Shown: positions 1 to 11,439 of the stretch, one piece after another
How positions within the stretch are numbered: the stretch's first letter is position 1
How the letters are laid out: each line of letters opens with the position of its first letter
DNA from: Altererythrobacter sp. XM-24bin4
GTDB lineage: Bacteria; Pseudomonadota; Alphaproteobacteria; Sphingomonadales; Sphingomonadaceae
Reading direction: 5' to 3'
Assembly (NCBI GenBank): GCA_003149575.1
Contig: QCWG01000001.1
Coordinates: 1,425,387-1,489,386, forward strand
Length of the DNA stretch: 64,000 bases
Program-made: the position numbers and the translations under genes
Notes under the pieces: model-generated
Databases searched by the model: none
What the model was told of the DNA's origin: nothing
Seen by the model: only the letters and a program-made list of their open reading frames with translations

Positions 1-194
1 TGTACGAAAGCTTCTCGGCGCGGTCACAGCATGAAATTGCATGGACTCAGGATTGCTCTCGATACCCATGCATCCGGTCTATCGGAGGCTGGCTGAGTAG
101 GAAAACACCTGTCTACCTACCGCTATTGGGGTGGAAAGCAGAGGTCCACCAATGCCGCGTGACAAATCCTGAGTTTGTGGCTAGGCGCGCTGAG
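1..194. other. Window edge, no gene recognised
   Basis: I recognise no gene here. The frame of the following DUF2946 gene stays open back to base 3, but the upstream translation does not resemble a signal peptide or a known domain, so I treat it as non-coding leader. Bases 126-139 carry a 14-base string, TTGGGGTGGAAAGC, that recurs at 27912-27925 inside a palindromic repeat, so a degraded copy of that repeat may lie here. Confidence 0.4.
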
Positions 195-641
195 ATGGAA
201 GCTGCGTCAAATCTTGCCTTATTAAGACGCTTTGTGACCTTCGGGCTTATTTCTTTAGTGCTGCTCGCCAGCGCCATAATTCCTCGCGGATACATGATTG
301 CGCCGTCCGAGGCGGGTGGCTTGCACGTCACAGCCTGCCGAGAGACCAATCCGCTCGCGCGCATGATGGTGCAGCGCCAGAGTGAGGAGCAGCGCCTCGC
401 TCACGCGGCCATGGGGCACGATATGGACCACTCTGACGAGGAGGCTCCATCCGCCAGCCAGGCCAGCGGTGATTGTGCATTCGCAGGGTTTTCAGTCCAA
501 GGTATCGCGCAGGCAGGGTACGCCTGGGATGCTCCATTTGAAGCCTACGTGGCCTTGGCACCTCCTTTCATCGAGGACCGAACCGAAGCGCGCGCTTTGC
601 GACTGCGCCCGCCCTTGCGAGGGCCTCCGAACCGCGTCTGA
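195..641 (+). CDS. DUF2946-family membrane-anchored/exported protein
   Basis: About 148 residues from ATG 195; an in-frame ATG at 126 exists but adds residues with no family resemblance. The N-terminus has a hydrophobic segment (roughly residues 14-32) ending in IIPRGYM, the typical start of DUF2946 proteins. A central Met/His/Asp-rich stretch contains MGHDMDH, followed by the family hallmark DCAFAGF and the C-terminal RPPLRGPP. DUF2946 genes very often sit just before TonB-dependent receptors and are often linked to copper, as here. The His/Met stretch would suit metal binding, but the function is not established and that role is an inference. It is probably co-transcribed with the receptor that starts 76 bases downstream. 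Confidence 0.75.
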   Translation: MEAASNLALLRRFVTFGLISLVLLASAIIPRGYMIAPSEAGGLHVTACRETNPLARMMVQRQSEEQRLAHAAMGHDMDHSDEEAPSASQASGDCAFAGFSVQGIAQAGYAWDAPFEAYVALAPPFIEDRTEARALRLRPPLRGPPNRV

Positions 642-717
642 CTCACTCCCGTTCAGATACGTGCGCTCGCCTCTGGGCTAGAGCGCGATGGCTCATGCAA
701 ATTTCGGATATAATACA

Positions 718-2862
718 ATGGCATTCCACCCATTTGGCAGAGCGCTTGCGCTTGCCTCTCTTTCGCTCATTCCATTCCAAGCCGTACTGGCTAACGAAAG
801 CTCAACCGCCGACGGTTCTGATCCGGGACCCGATGATCCGGTTCTGACCGACACCATTGTCGTCAGCGCGGTTCGCACCGATTCCGCAACGCGACTAAGC
901 CAGGACAATTTGGCTATGCCCGAGCAGATCGCGCTTCCTGCTGATGCGACCACCATCGCGGCGCGCGTGCCGGGCGGTGCGTTCTTCGGAAACGGGGCGC
1001 TGTCGGGGCAATTGTCCTATCGTGGTCTTGCCGGACAGCGCGTTCTGGGCCGCGTCAATGGCCAGCGCTTTGCAACCGGCGGCCCAAACGCGATGGACCC
1101 GCCGTTTCACTACGCGCCTTCGGTTTTGGTCGAGAGTATTGACGTGGCGCGTGGCGTCGCTCCTGTCTCGCAAGGGCCTTCGCTCGCTGGCGCCGTCAAC
1201 GCACAATTGTTTGAAACGGACTTTGGCGATAGCGCGAATTGGTCCCCTGATCTCCGCTTCACCAGTCAATATCGCAGCGTCGACAACAGCTACGCTGTCG
1301 GCTCAATGGCCGGTGTATCGAACGAGCACTGGCGCTTCGGGGTCATTGCCAGCCGCGAAGAAGGCGACGATTACGATTTTCCCGGAGGCACGGCGGTCGG
1401 AACCTCATTTGAGCGTAACCTTTATGGCATGCATGCCGGTTTCCAGACCGGGGCGGGTGAGCTGTATATCGAGTACCGGCGGAGCGCAACCGATCCAACC
1501 GGCAACCCGCCCTTCTTCCTAGATATCGTGTTTTTCGACACCGATTTCGTGCAGGGCGGATTTCGCGGCCAGATCGCGGATGATGTGCAGCTCACACTCA
1601 GATTGGGCCATGTCTCGATCGCTCACCTGATGGACAATCAGACCACCCGCAAACCGGTGGCTCCGCCGGACCGGGCGCGCGCAACCTTTGCCGATGCGGA
1701 TACGAGTACCGCTGAACTGGTCGTGCGGTTTGGCCAGGCGAATTCGTATATTCAGATCGGTGCGGACATTGAACTGACCGACAAGTTTGTAACAATAACC
1801 AATCTCTTCAACGACGCGTTCTTTTTGGAATCGCAACCCAACGTTCAAGCTGAACGCGCAGGCGCGTTTGTGCAGTGGCGAGGCGGGCTTGGACGTGCTC
1901 AGTTTGAGCTGGGCGCTCGGATCGACAGTACAAAACAGACTGCCGGCGCGCCCCAGATTGGGGCAACGGTTCCCATGGGGCCTAGGATGCTAGCTACCGC
2001 CTTTGCTGCCGCGGATCGCGAAACCCGCCAGACAACTGTGGACACCGTGCTTCGTGCTTGGATGCCGCTGGGAGCAATAACTCCGCGAGCGACACTTGCG
2101 CGAAAGGAACGGGTTGCCAGTTTGCTGGAACGGTTTGGCTGGCTGCCGACCGAAGCCAGCTTTGGTCTTGCTGATGGCAACATCTATGTGGGAAATCTGG
2201 ACCTGGACCCAGAGACTGGCTGGATTGCGGAACTTGGCTTCGACCTTGAGACCGACGCCTTCTCCCTGCGTCCCACAGCCTTTTACCGCCGCGTTGATGA
2301 TTTCATTCAGGGTGTTCCCTTCGACGATACAATCGGCGTGATCGACAGTCCGGTCGAAATGATCGCTTCGATGAACGGGGATCCAACGCCGCTTCGTTTT
2401 GGCAATGTGGATGCCGAGTTGTTCGGGGTTGATCTCGACTTCGCTGTGAGGCCCGTGGACCGGATTGAGCTGAGCGGAACGGCGAGCTTTGTCAGAGGTA
2501 AACGGCGCGATGTGAACGACAATCTTTATCGTATTCCACCAGCAAACCTACGCTTGTCGGCAGCCTATCAAGGCGACGCCTTCTCGTTTGGTGCAGAGCT
2601 CTTTGCGGCCGCAGATCAGAACGATGTGTCGGCTTTTAACGGTGAGCAGGCGGCCGAATCCTTTGCCGTTGTTGGTCTGTTCGCGCGCTATGGGCTGACT
2701 GAGGCGTTGGCCATTGAAACGGGTGTCGAGAACCTCCTTGACGAGTTCTACCAGCCCCACCTCGCCGGGCGCAGCCGGTTCGGCGCGTCTGACGTCCCAC
2801 TCTTCGACCGGCTGCCCGGTCCGGGCCGTGGTGTATGGGCGCGGATCACAGGGCGTTTCTAA
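718..2862 (+). CDS. TonB-dependent outer-membrane receptor
   Basis: About 714 residues from ATG 718, which begins a clean signal peptide (MAFHPFGRAL, hydrophobic core, cleavage near VLAN). An ATG at 688 would add ten polar residues and is less likely. A TonB-box-like DTIVVSAVR at about residues 45-53 precedes the plug domain (to about 160). A long beta-barrel follows and ends in the terminal phenylalanine (RITGRF) typical of BAM substrates. The receptor would take up a metal chelate or other large ligand across the outer membrane using TonB energy. The adjacent DUF2946 gene suggests copper or another metal, but the ligand cannot be read from the sequence. No FecI/FecR-type signalling extension is seen at the N-terminus. 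Confidence 0.9.
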   Translation: MAFHPFGRALALASLSLIPFQAVLANESSTADGSDPGPDDPVLTDTIVVSAVRTDSATRLSQDNLAMPEQIALPADATTIAARVPGGAFFGNGALSGQLSYRGLAGQRVLGRVNGQRFATGGPNAMDPPFHYAPSVLVESIDVARGVAPVSQGPSLAGAVNAQLFETDFGDSANWSPDLRFTSQYRSVDNSYAVGSMAGVSNEHWRFGVIASREEGDDYDFPGGTAVGTSFERNLYGMHAGFQTGAGELYIEYRRSATDPTGNPPFFLDIVFFDTDFVQGGFRGQIADDVQLTLRLGHVSIAHLMDNQTTRKPVAPPDRARATFADADTSTAELVVRFGQANSYIQIGADIELTDKFVTITNLFNDAFFLESQPNVQAERAGAFVQWRGGLGRAQFELGARIDSTKQTAGAPQIGATVPMGPRMLATAFAAADRETRQTTVDTVLRAWMPLGAITPRATLARKERVASLLERFGWLPTEASFGLADGNIYVGNLDLDPETGWIAELGFDLETDAFSLRPTAFYRRVDDFIQGVPFDDTIGVIDSPVEMIASMNGDPTPLRFGNVDAELFGVDLDFAVRPVDRIELSGTASFVRGKRRDVNDNLYRIPPANLRLSAAYQGDAFSFGAELFAAADQNDVSAFNGEQAAESFAVVGLFARYGLTEALAIETGVENLLDEFYQPHLAGRSRFGASDVPLFDRLPGPGRGVWARITGRF

Positions 2863-2917
2863 TGAAGCGCCTTGGGTTCCCTCGGGCAGTTAAGTTGAGA
2901 ACCGAGGGTCAGAAATT

Positions 2918-2948
2918 GGGTCGAATGCGGATAGTCCGCATTCGACCC
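2918..2948. terminator. Perfect 14-bp hairpin between convergent genes
   Basis: Bases 2918-2931 and 2935-2948 are exact reverse complements (GGGTCGAATGCGGA and its mate) around a 3-base TAG loop. The hairpin lies between the stop codons of the TonB receptor (+) and ettA (-), so it could end both transcripts. There is no T-tract on either side, so intrinsic termination would be weak. The flanking AATTGGGTCG matches the repeat at 28371-28402, so this may be a REP-type element recruited as a terminator. Confidence 0.6.
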
Positions 2949-2959
2949 GCAATTCGGTA

Positions 2960-4633
<1,674 letters not shown>

Positions 4634-4974
4634 CGGGCGGATCCTTCGAATTCGAAATTTGTATGTGAGATTTGCGGGCCAAATAGAGGGTGGGGCGGAC
4701 AAGGGCAAGCCGAGGATTGATCTGAGCAAGGCAATTGACGATTTCGCAACTGCACAGAAACAGAATCGGCCTGAATTGTTCGTCGAAATTGACCTTTCGG
4801 TTGTTCGACGCAAGAGAAGCACCAGTTTCTTAATGCTACAGGTGCAATCACTCGGTTTGCGTCCCACCTCTTTTAATCAGTTGACTGCACGATCCAGCTA
4901 AAAAGGGTATCATGTTCATGCGTTTCTGCCGCTATCTATCAACTGTCGCAAGTGGCGGCTAACCGTGCCGCTGC
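4634..4974. other. Intergenic region, no gene seen
   Basis: 341 bases between the ettA start and the end of the MATE gene, both on the minus strand. Frames on either strand give no recognisable protein. The region must hold the ettA promoter, but I see no convincing -35/-10 pair. I see no hairpin with a T-tract for the MATE transcript. Confidence 0.5.
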
Positions 4975-6306
4975 CTAATTGCTGAAGCTGCGGCGTATCA
5001 GGCTCGGCATCATAGCGGCCTGAAGGCCGGCCCTGACAGCCAGAAACAGCACGAAGCTGGCCCACAATCCTAGCGGCCATGTCAGCCAAAGGGAAAGCGC
5101 GAACAGCATGCTTGCGCCGACCATGGAAAGTAGCATGGCCCGTGTCCAGCTTGCGCCAACAAACACACCGTCGAACACAAAACTTGCAACTCCGGCGAAG
5201 GGGATGACGATTAGCCACATCGCTTGATCCTGCGCGATGCGTGCGACTTCGGGTGTAGCTGCAAAGCTGGTCACGATGGGGTTCGCGAACAGGATGAATG
5301 CAAAGGAGAGGAGCGCAGCGGCAGCGACGCCGCGCCAAAGGATTGCCTTTGTATATGCAGAAAAACCCGCTCGGTCCCTGTCGCCCTTGCGCTCTCCATT
5401 GAGCACTTGCGCTGCATTCTCAAATCCATCCAGCAGCAGCGCAGTGAAGACAAACAACTGATAGATGACCCCATTGGCCGCGAGCACTTCTGGCCCGCGC
5501 TCTGCGGATAGGCGCGTAATTGCAGCCAGCGCTACTGTGAGCACTAGCGTGCGAAGGAACAGATCGCGATTGGTGGAAAGAAATGGTCTAAGTCTGGACC
5601 AGCTGATTGTGGCCTTTTCAAACAAAATCCCTATCACACGGCGACCGGACGAAGGATACAATACGAGCGCGATCAGGATTGTGAGCTTGGCATATTCAGC
5701 GATGAAGCTGGACCAGCCGATCCCAGCGATACCCCATTCAAGCTCTAGCGCCAGAAACAATCCCAAGGCGACGTTCAGAGCGTTGTAGATGACTTCGATG
5801 ATCAAGACAGCGGTCATCTGGCGGCGGCCGACCAGAAACCCGATCAGGGCCAAATTCAGCATAACGCCCGGCGCGGTCCAATAGCGGATGCCAGCATAAA
5901 TACTCGCCGCCTCCAAGACGTCACCTTGTGCGCCCAATGCCGAAAGAAACAGCGGCATCAAAAGGGGCTTTAGCAGCACCAGCAGCGCCGCGATCATTGT
6001 GCCGATCACTAGACCGCGGGCCAGCAAACGAACTTGCTCTGTGGTTCCGTCTCGAGTTCCCGCTTGCGCGACCAGACCGGTTGTACCGGTTTTCAGGAAA
6101 GACATGATAGTGAACAGCACGGCAAACAGCCGTGCTCCGACATCTACGGCCCCTTGGGTTGCTGCATCCTCGAGCCGACCAACGATCCACATGTCGCCGA
6201 TACCGATTAAAGCGGTCGCGACATTGGTCAGCATCGCAGGGATTGCAATCGCCCAAATGGCGCGCGTATCGACGCTGGGTAATGTGGTGGATGACGAATG
6301 TGACAC
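4975..6306 (-). CDS. MATE-family multidrug/toxin exporter (DinF-like)
   Basis: 443 residues from the ATG at 6306. The protein is almost wholly hydrophobic, with about 12 predicted membrane spans, and starts with the typical [19 protein letters not shown]. The DMWIVGRL motif in the first repeat and GTTGLVAQ in the second resemble the DinF branch of the MATE/MOP superfamily. It would export cationic drugs or metabolites across the inner membrane in exchange for Na+ or H+; the substrate is unknown. It lies directly downstream of two tRNA genes on the same strand, 34 bases from tRNA-Pro, and may be read partly from their promoter. Confidence 0.88.
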   Translation of the reverse strand: MSHSSSTTLPSVDTRAIWAIAIPAMLTNVATALIGIGDMWIVGRLEDAATQGAVDVGARLFAVLFTIMSFLKTGTTGLVAQAGTRDGTTEQVRLLARGLVIGTMIAALLVLLKPLLMPLFLSALGAQGDVLEAASIYAGIRYWTAPGVMLNLALIGFLVGRRQMTAVLIIEVIYNALNVALGLFLALELEWGIAGIGWSSFIAEYAKLTILIALVLYPSSGRRVIGILFEKATISWSRLRPFLSTNRDLFLRTLVLTVALAAITRLSAERGPEVLAANGVIYQLFVFTALLLDGFENAAQVLNGERKGDRDRAGFSAYTKAILWRGVAAAALLSFAFILFANPIVTSFAATPEVARIAQDQAMWLIVIPFAGVASFVFDGVFVGASWTRAMLLSMVGASMLFALSLWLTWPLGLWASFVLFLAVRAGLQAAMMPSLIRRSFSN

Positions 6307-6339
6307 GTGTGGGTTTCTCCCCTGGTGCCTGGCGAAAAC

Positions 6340-6416
6340 TGGTCGGGGAGAGAGGATTCGAACCTCCGACCCCTTGTACCCAAAACAAGTGCGCTACCTG
6401 GCTGCGCCACTCCCCG
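6340..6416 (-). tRNA. tRNA-Pro (anticodon TGG)
   Basis: The reverse complement gives a 77-base cloverleaf with acceptor arms CGGGGAG and CTCCCCG, a T-arm containing GGTTCGAATCC, and an anticodon loop TTTGGGT on the stem CTTGT/ACAAG. That places TGG as the anticodon. The CCA end is encoded (TGG on the plus strand at 6340-6342). It is next to a second tRNA gene on the same strand. Confidence 0.95.
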
Positions 6417-6461
6417 ACCGATTTCGCGCATCACATGCGAACCACAAAGTCCCGCTGCCGC

Positions 6462-6538
6462 TGGTGGGCCCGGCAGGACTCGAACCCGCGACCTAGCCGT
6501 TATGAGCGGCCAGCTCTAACCAACTGAGCTACAGGCCC
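6462..6538 (-). tRNA. tRNA with CAT anticodon, probably tRNA-Ile2
   Basis: 77 bases on the minus strand with acceptor arms GGGCCTG and CGGGCCC (one G-T pair or mismatch), T-arm GGTTCGAGTCC, encoded CCA, and anticodon loop CTCATAA. The GGCCG-CTCATAA-CGGCT arm resembles tRNA-Ile2, whose C34 is converted to lysidine by TilS to read AUA, more than elongator or initiator tRNA-Met. Automatic annotation may label it Met. Confidence 0.9.
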
Positions 6539-6641
6539 ATCAGGCAGCATGCGTGCGATGCGGCGAGCCCCCTACAATGGTCATCGCAATGAAACAAGCG
6601 CAGATATGCATTTATTGGCGATTGTTGCGCACCAAGCAGGT

Positions 6642-8405
6642 TCAGAGCAAGTCAGTGGCTTCGCGCACATCGCCGTCCGGCAGTTCCGTTTCGCCTGATG
6701 CCACTGCTGTCAACGGCAGCGAGAGCACCAGCCGTTCTTCATCCTGAACCAAGCTGCCGCCAGCGCCAGCGGCCTCTGCGCCGGCCAGTCTCAGGCTGAA
6801 ACCGGCTCCAAACAATCCTGCGCTGATGTCATGAGTGGTTGGTTTAACCTCGGCTGCGAAGACGTCGTCTTCTGCGATCAGCTGCGCCGGAATCTGGCAC
6901 CAGAAGGTCGCTTGGTCTGCATCGGTTTCAATTTGCGCAAGGAGCAGCTCTCCGGTGTTGGTTGATCCGGCCAATGTGGCAAGCATTCGCCAGATCAGCG
7001 CCTCGGCTTCGTCCGGATCAATTTCCACCCAAGCACTGCGGGCCTTGGTCGCCGTGATTTCGATACCGGCCATGCGCGGCGCCAGAACATGGCTAAGTTG
7101 ATCGGTCATCCGCTTGGTGAGCGAGATCAGATCGGTATTTCCGCCGCCAAGTGACTGGACGCCGCCTTCAAGCTTGGCCAGTCGTTCCAACTCGTCAAGG
7201 CCTGCCAGAATGCTCGCCGCGTCGCCTGCGATTGTCGCGGCCAACGCACGGTAAGCGTTTGGCACCGGGCCATACAGTTGCTGATGGATCAGTTCCGCAA
7301 AACCCTGAACCGCGTTGACCGGTGTGCGAAGCTCGTGAAGCAATTGCCGCAACCGATCCGCTTCGGTCTGCGCACCGCTAGCCCTTGAAGGATCAAACGG
7401 TCTGCGAAACCGCCCGACGTAGCCATGGAAGCGCCCACCGCTGCGCGAGAAGCGCGGATGGGCATCGACGATCCATTCGCCTCGAATGGCCTCTGCACCT
7501 TCTAGCACGCGCGCTGCGCGCTCGATTGGCTGCTGCTGGCCGAATGCGGTCGCTATCGGGTCTGCCGGACTGCCTTTGTCCAGATATCTGGGATCTGTCA
7601 GCCGCTGACCTATGGTCATCGGGGCAACCGATGCATCAGCCCAGATGATGCGGCCTTGTGCATCGCTTTCGAAGGCGAAGCCTGTCACATCGTGGTGTGG
7701 CTCTGACGTTTTTTCGCCAAGCGGCAGGCGGGGCGACAGGTCATCTGTGGATGGAGCAGCGTGATCCCGGCGGAATTGCGCGATGCGTTCGATCGTCGCA
7801 GCGATCACGCTTTTTTCATCGCTGCCCGTCGCAACCGATGGGCGGTGCCGCATTGGCGCGGCTGGCGGTTCGGCACCAGGCTTGGGCCCGGCGTCGGGCA
7901 GGGGCGGGGCCTCTACCTCAAGCTCTATGATCTGATCGTCTTCGACCGTATCCGCTTCGACAACGGGCTGTGGCAATCCGCGATCATGAATACCCAGCTG
8001 ATCGAGCAATCGCTGGGCATCATTTGGCAAATCGCGCCGATTACGCAGCAGGCCACGGGCACGGATCGGCATGCGCGGGATCAGCGCGGTCCATTCCACT
8101 TCCGTCAGCTCGGCTCGCTGAAGCGCGGCTGATGCTACCTGTGGTTCGTCTTCCGCCAGATGCGCCGCCAATTGCGCATTGCGAAAGCGCCAGCTGGGCT
8201 CGTGAATGATACGCGCCCGTTCGTCAGCGGGAATTTGCTCCCCTAATGCACCCAGTCTTAACCATGCTGCGGCAAGCAGGCTGTCATCACGGCCATGCTT
8301 TCTGTTGCCTAACAGATCGAGCAACTGGCGGAACTGTGTGCGCGCGCCACGCTCACTGGTGGCGCGGTGGCGCAACACAGTAGCAAGGCGGTCATCAAAG
8401 AACAT
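6642..8405 (-). CDS. Soluble, divergent sensor histidine kinase-like protein
   Basis: About 587 residues; the start is one of two adjacent ATGs (8408 or 8405). The N-terminal 120 residues form an alpha-helical repeat-like region rich in Arg and Leu. A low-complexity acidic/Pro linker follows (about 150-200). A PAS-like segment (about 220-330) includes GFAFESDAQGRIIWADASV. HisKA follows, with phospho-acceptor His in LLHELRTPVNAV (about 370). The C-terminal ATPase-like region is degenerate: where an N box is expected the sequence reads WRMLATLAGSTNTG, and only GAGFSLRLAG recalls a G box. No membrane span is seen, so it would be cytoplasmic. No response regulator lies nearby. It may be a weak kinase, a phosphatase or a phosphotransfer protein. 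Confidence 0.75.
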   Translation of the reverse strand: MFFDDRLATVLRHRATSERGARTQFRQLLDLLGNRKHGRDDSLLAAAWLRLGALGEQIPADERARIIHEPSWRFRNAQLAAHLAEDEPQVASAALQRAELTEVEWTALIPRMPIRARGLLRNRRDLPNDAQRLLDQLGIHDRGLPQPVVEADTVEDDQIIELEVEAPPLPDAGPKPGAEPPAAPMRHRPSVATGSDEKSVIAATIERIAQFRRDHAAPSTDDLSPRLPLGEKTSEPHHDVTGFAFESDAQGRIIWADASVAPMTIGQRLTDPRYLDKGSPADPIATAFGQQQPIERAARVLEGAEAIRGEWIVDAHPRFSRSGGRFHGYVGRFRRPFDPSRASGAQTEADRLRQLLHELRTPVNAVQGFAELIHQQLYGPVPNAYRALAATIAGDAASILAGLDELERLAKLEGGVQSLGGGNTDLISLTKRMTDQLSHVLAPRMAGIEITATKARSAWVEIDPDEAEALIWRMLATLAGSTNTGELLLAQIETDADQATFWCQIPAQLIAEDDVFAAEVKPTTHDISAGLFGAGFSLRLAGAEAAGAGGSLVQDEERLVLSLPLTAVASGETELPDGDVREATDLL

Positions 8406-8631
8406 CACAGCTCCAAATCGCGCGAATCGCGCATGGCATCAGGCGCAGATATTCCGCGCCAAGTCTTCCATAACAGCAATAATTATCTCTTGCGGAGCGC
8501 CATTCTCGATGCGTTGCAAAGCGGGACAATTGCTGGCAAGAACAATAATATTAGTTTTGAGCCTGCTTAAAGGGCACATGTGTTTCATTTGGGTCCGATT
8601 CGGAGCCGATCTGGGGATATGAGGGTAATTT

Positions 8632-9093
8632 ATGGCCAGTCTGGACGAAATTGACCGCCGCTTGCTGGCTGAATTGCAGAATGAAGGCCGTGTAACAAAC
8701 GTCGAATTGGCACAACGTGTCGGTCTGACTGCCCCTCCATGTCTGCGCCGCGTGCGCGGGCTTGAAGAAGAAGGCGTCATTCGCGGCTATCACGCCGATC
8801 TGGACGCCTCCAAGCTAGGCTTTGCGATTACAGTCTTCGCGATGGTCAGTCTCAAGAGCCAGGCGGAAAGCGCATTGCGGGAGTTTGAAGACGCGATGCG
8901 CGAGCTGCCCGAAGTTCGTGAAGTCCATATGCTCAACGGCGAGATCGACTTTATCCTGAAGGTTGTCAGCCGCGATTTGCAGAGCTTTCAGGAATTCCTG
9001 ACCAGCAAGCTCACACCGGCACCGAATGTGGAAAGTGTGAAGACCTCGCTAACTATCCGAACCGCGAAGCATGAACCGGGCGTACCGCTGTAG
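8632..9093 (+). CDS. Lrp/AsnC-family transcriptional regulator
   Basis: 153 residues. An N-terminal winged helix-turn-helix (LDEIDRRLLAELQNEGRVTN, about residues 3-60) is followed by the alpha/beta RAM/AsnC effector domain (about 70-145). The order and length are those of Lrp-type feast/famine regulators, which bind amino acids and oligomerise into octamers. It is divergent from the histidine-kinase-like gene across a 226-base region that probably holds both promoters. No amino-acid transport or catabolic gene is adjacent to identify its effector or target. Confidence 0.92.
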   Translation: MASLDEIDRRLLAELQNEGRVTNVELAQRVGLTAPPCLRRVRGLEEEGVIRGYHADLDASKLGFAITVFAMVSLKSQAESALREFEDAMRELPEVREVHMLNGEIDFILKVVSRDLQSFQEFLTSKLTPAPNVESVKTSLTIRTAKHEPGVPL

Positions 9094-9281
9094 CGGTAAG
9101 CCTTCTCAAGGCATTGAAACAAGATAGTTTCCAGGCCCAGTTCTCACAGCCCTCGGAGCGACTCAGGCCCCGCTCAACAGTAACGAATTCTACATGCCTT
9201 CGTTGTAACCCAACTGTCATAAACAAAGCCAGTTGAGGAACTAAGGGTAAAAGCCCGGGCTATAACAGGGGTCGCAAGGGT

Positions 9282-9460
9282 ATGGCATTCAGCCTCAACG
9301 AGCGAGTGCGCCAGTCAAAGAAGAGCAAAAACGTATCCGGAAGCCCTGCGTCGCACGCGAGGCCTTCCGAAGTGTTGGTTCAAGTTGAAGCAACCGGAAT
9401 AGGATCGTTTTGGGCCACCAACGCTGAAGGTAATCTGATCTACCTGTCGAATAATGCCGC
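9282..9460 (+). pseudogene. Truncated 5' end of a PAS (probably PAS-GGDEF/EAL) signalling gene
   Basis: ATG 9282 is preceded by a G-rich ribosome-binding stretch and opens a frame of about 60 residues. It ends in ATGIGSFWATNAEGNLIYLS, which reads like the first beta strands of a PAS domain in sphingomonad PAS-GGDEF-EAL proteins (typically GxFWATDAEGxLTYLS). After residue 57 the similarity stops: the frame runs into the 3' end of accC on the other strand and ends at 9509. The rest of the PAS domain and any catalytic domains are missing. It resembles the front of the protein whose later part is seen as a relic at 35356-35640. Family identity comes from motif memory, not alignment. Confidence 0.55.
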
Positions 9461-10810
9461 TCAATCTTCGCGCTTTGCCAGCCAGTCTTCGAGCCATTTG
9501 ATCGAATAGTCACCGCTGAGCACATCATCCTGATGCAGCAATTCCTGATGTAGCGGGATATTGGTCTTTACGCCTTCGACAACCATTTCCTCCAGCGCGC
9601 GGCGAAGGCGCATGATGCAGCCTTCGCGATTGCGGCCATAGACGATCAGCTTGGCAATCATGCTGTCATAGTAAGGCGGGATTGAATAACCGGCATAGAG
9701 CCCAGAATCGACCCGCACATGCATGCCGCCAGCCGGATGATAGTATGTCACCCTGCCTGGTGATGGAGCGAAGGTGAACGGGTCTTCGGCATTGATGCGG
9801 CATTCGATCGCGTGGCCGTTGAACTCGAGGTTTTCCTGCGCGACCGATAGCGGCTTGCCCTCTGCAATGCGGATTTGTTCGCGCACAAGATCAACGCCGG
9901 TAATCGCCTCGGTCACCGGATGTTCGACCTGAAGCCGCGTGTTCATTTCGATGAAGTAGAACTCGCCGTCTTCCCATAGGAATTCGATTGTGCCTGCGCC
10001 GCGATAACCCATGTCGCGCATGGCCTTGGAACAGACCTCGCCCATGCGCATCCGCTCTTCACGGCTGATTACGGGGGAGGGGGCCTCCTCCAGCACTTTC
10101 TGGTGGCGGCGCTGGAGCGAGCAGTCGCGCTCACCCAGGTGGATCGCATTGCCTTTGCCATCGCCGAACACCTGAAATTCGATGTGGCGCGGATTGCCGA
10201 GATACTTTTCAATATAGACCGTCGCATCGCCGAAAGCGGCTTTCGCTTCGCTGCCCGCCTGCTTCATCAGCGTTTCGATGGTGTCTTCGCTTTCGCAGAC
10301 CTTCATGCCCCGGCCACCGCCGCCAGACGCTGCCTTGATGATCACCGGATAGCCAATTTCCTTGGCGATCTTCTTGGCTTCATCATAGTCGGAAACCGCG
10401 CCATCGCTGCCCGGCACCAATGGCAAGCCCAGAGCACCGGCGGTTTGCTTGGCCGCGACCTTGTCACCCATTGTGCGGATATGTTCAGGCTTGGGGCCGA
10501 TCCACTTGATGTCATGCGCTTCGACGATCTCGGCGAATTTCTCATTCTCCGAGAGAAAACCATAGCCTGGATGGATAGCGTCACATTGCGACACTTCGGC
10601 CGCCGAAATGATGTTTGCAACATTAAGGTAGCTGTCCGTCGCGGCCGGTGGACCGATACACACGGCGTGATCCGCCAGCCTTACATGCATCGCGTCCGCA
10701 TCGGCAGTGGAGTGCACTGCGACTGTTTCTATCCCCATCTCGTGCGCCGCGCGGTGGATGCGCAGCGCAATTTCGCCGCGATTGGCGATCAGTATGCGTT
10801 TGATTGACAT
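9461..10810 (-). CDS. accC: Acetyl-CoA carboxylase, biotin carboxylase subunit
   Basis: 449 residues from ATG 10810. It starts with [14 protein letters not shown], and has the ATP-grasp glycine loop [12 protein letters not shown] (about 158-169), the [14 protein letters not shown] motif (about 288-301) and the carboxylase C-terminal domain. It carboxylates the biotin carried on AccB using ATP and bicarbonate, the first half-reaction of fatty-acid synthesis. It lies 9 bases after accB, in the order aroQ-accB-accC that is common in proteobacteria. The alpha and beta carboxyltransferase genes (accA, accD) are not in this window. Its 3' end abuts the truncated PAS gene on the other strand. Confidence 0.97.
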   Translation of the reverse strand: MSIKRILIANRGEIALRIHRAAHEMGIETVAVHSTADADAMHVRLADHAVCIGPPAATDSYLNVANIISAAEVSQCDAIHPGYGFLSENEKFAEIVEAHDIKWIGPKPEHIRTMGDKVAAKQTAGALGLPLVPGSDGAVSDYDEAKKIAKEIGYPVIIKAASGGGGRGMKVCESEDTIETLMKQAGSEAKAAFGDATVYIEKYLGNPRHIEFQVFGDGKGNAIHLGERDCSLQRRHQKVLEEAPSPVISREERMRMGEVCSKAMRDMGYRGAGTIEFLWEDGEFYFIEMNTRLQVEHPVTEAITGVDLVREQIRIAEGKPLSVAQENLEFNGHAIECRINAEDPFTFAPSPGRVTYYHPAGGMHVRVDSGLYAGYSIPPYYDSMIAKLIVYGRNREGCIMRLRRALEEMVVEGVKTNIPLHQELLHQDDVLSGDYSIKWLEDWLAKRED

Positions 10811-10819
10811 CGCGCTGCC

Positions 10820-11335
10820 TCAGCCGATTACAACGAGCGGCTGGTCAAATTCGACCGGCTGCCCGTTATCGATCAGGATAGCTTTGATAGTGCCGGCCTT
10901 GTCGGCTGTGATCGGGTTCATCACTTTCATCGCCTCAACGATCAGAAGGGTGTCGCCTTCTTTCACGCTGTCACCGACGGCGACAAAGTTTGACGCTTCC
11001 GGCTCGGGCGCGAGATAGGCCGTGCCGACCATGGGCGACTTGACCGCATCGCCATGATCGTCCGCGGGTGCTGCTTCAGCTGCCGCCGCAGGAGCCGCCG
11101 CAGGAGCCGCCGCCGAAGGCGCCGCTGCGGGTGTCGGATCTGGCGCTGCGACCATCTGAGCAGGCGCAGCCGATGCCACAACACCGCCGCGTGCAACGCG
11201 GATCTTGCGGTCGTTATCTTCGACTTCGATTTCGGTAAGCCCGGTTTCATTGAGCAGTTCGGCAAGCTCGCGAACAAGCTTGCTATCGATATTCATGCCG
11301 GAATTGCGACCACCGGCAGATTTACGTTCGGCCAT
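10820..11335 (-). CDS. accB: Biotin carboxyl carrier protein of acetyl-CoA carboxylase
   Basis: 171 residues. ATG 11335 is supported by a GAGGGG Shine-Dalgarno about 6 bases upstream, although a second Met ([15 protein letters not shown]) could also serve. The N-terminal domain (about 15-50) is followed by an Ala/Pro-rich flexible linker (about 52-95). The biotinyl domain has the lysine motif EAMKVMNPI (about 135) that BirA biotinylates. The carrier swings between AccC and the carboxyltransferase. Operon: aroQ upstream, accC 9 bases downstream. Confidence 0.96.
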   Translation of the reverse strand: MAERKSAGGRNSGMNIDSKLVRELAELLNETGLTEIEVEDNDRKIRVARGGVVASAAPAQMVAAPDPTPAAAPSAAAPAAAPAAAAEAAPADDHGDAVKSPMVGTAYLAPEPEASNFVAVGDSVKEGDTLLIVEAMKVMNPITADKAGTIKAILIDNGQPVEFDQPLVVIG

Positions 11336-11439
11336 TATTGCCCCTCAATATTTGGTTGCAGGCGTGACTATTCTTGCAAATTGTGGCTGGCAAGAGGCAC
11401 TGTACGACTTTTCGCAAACTGGCCTCTACGATTGGCAGG

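Noticed and set aside
4875-4920. Possible sigma-70 promoter (TTGACT ... TATCAT)
   Set aside because: Spacing of 21 bases is too long and no plus-strand gene follows.
8409-8631. Possible small RNA or gene between the kinase-like gene and the Lrp regulator
   Set aside because: No stable hairpin with a T-tract and no known RNA motif; it is best read as a divergent promoter region.
11054-11140. Repeated GCCGCAGGAGCC-like units
   Set aside because: These encode the Ala/Pro-rich linker of AccB, not a DNA repeat element.
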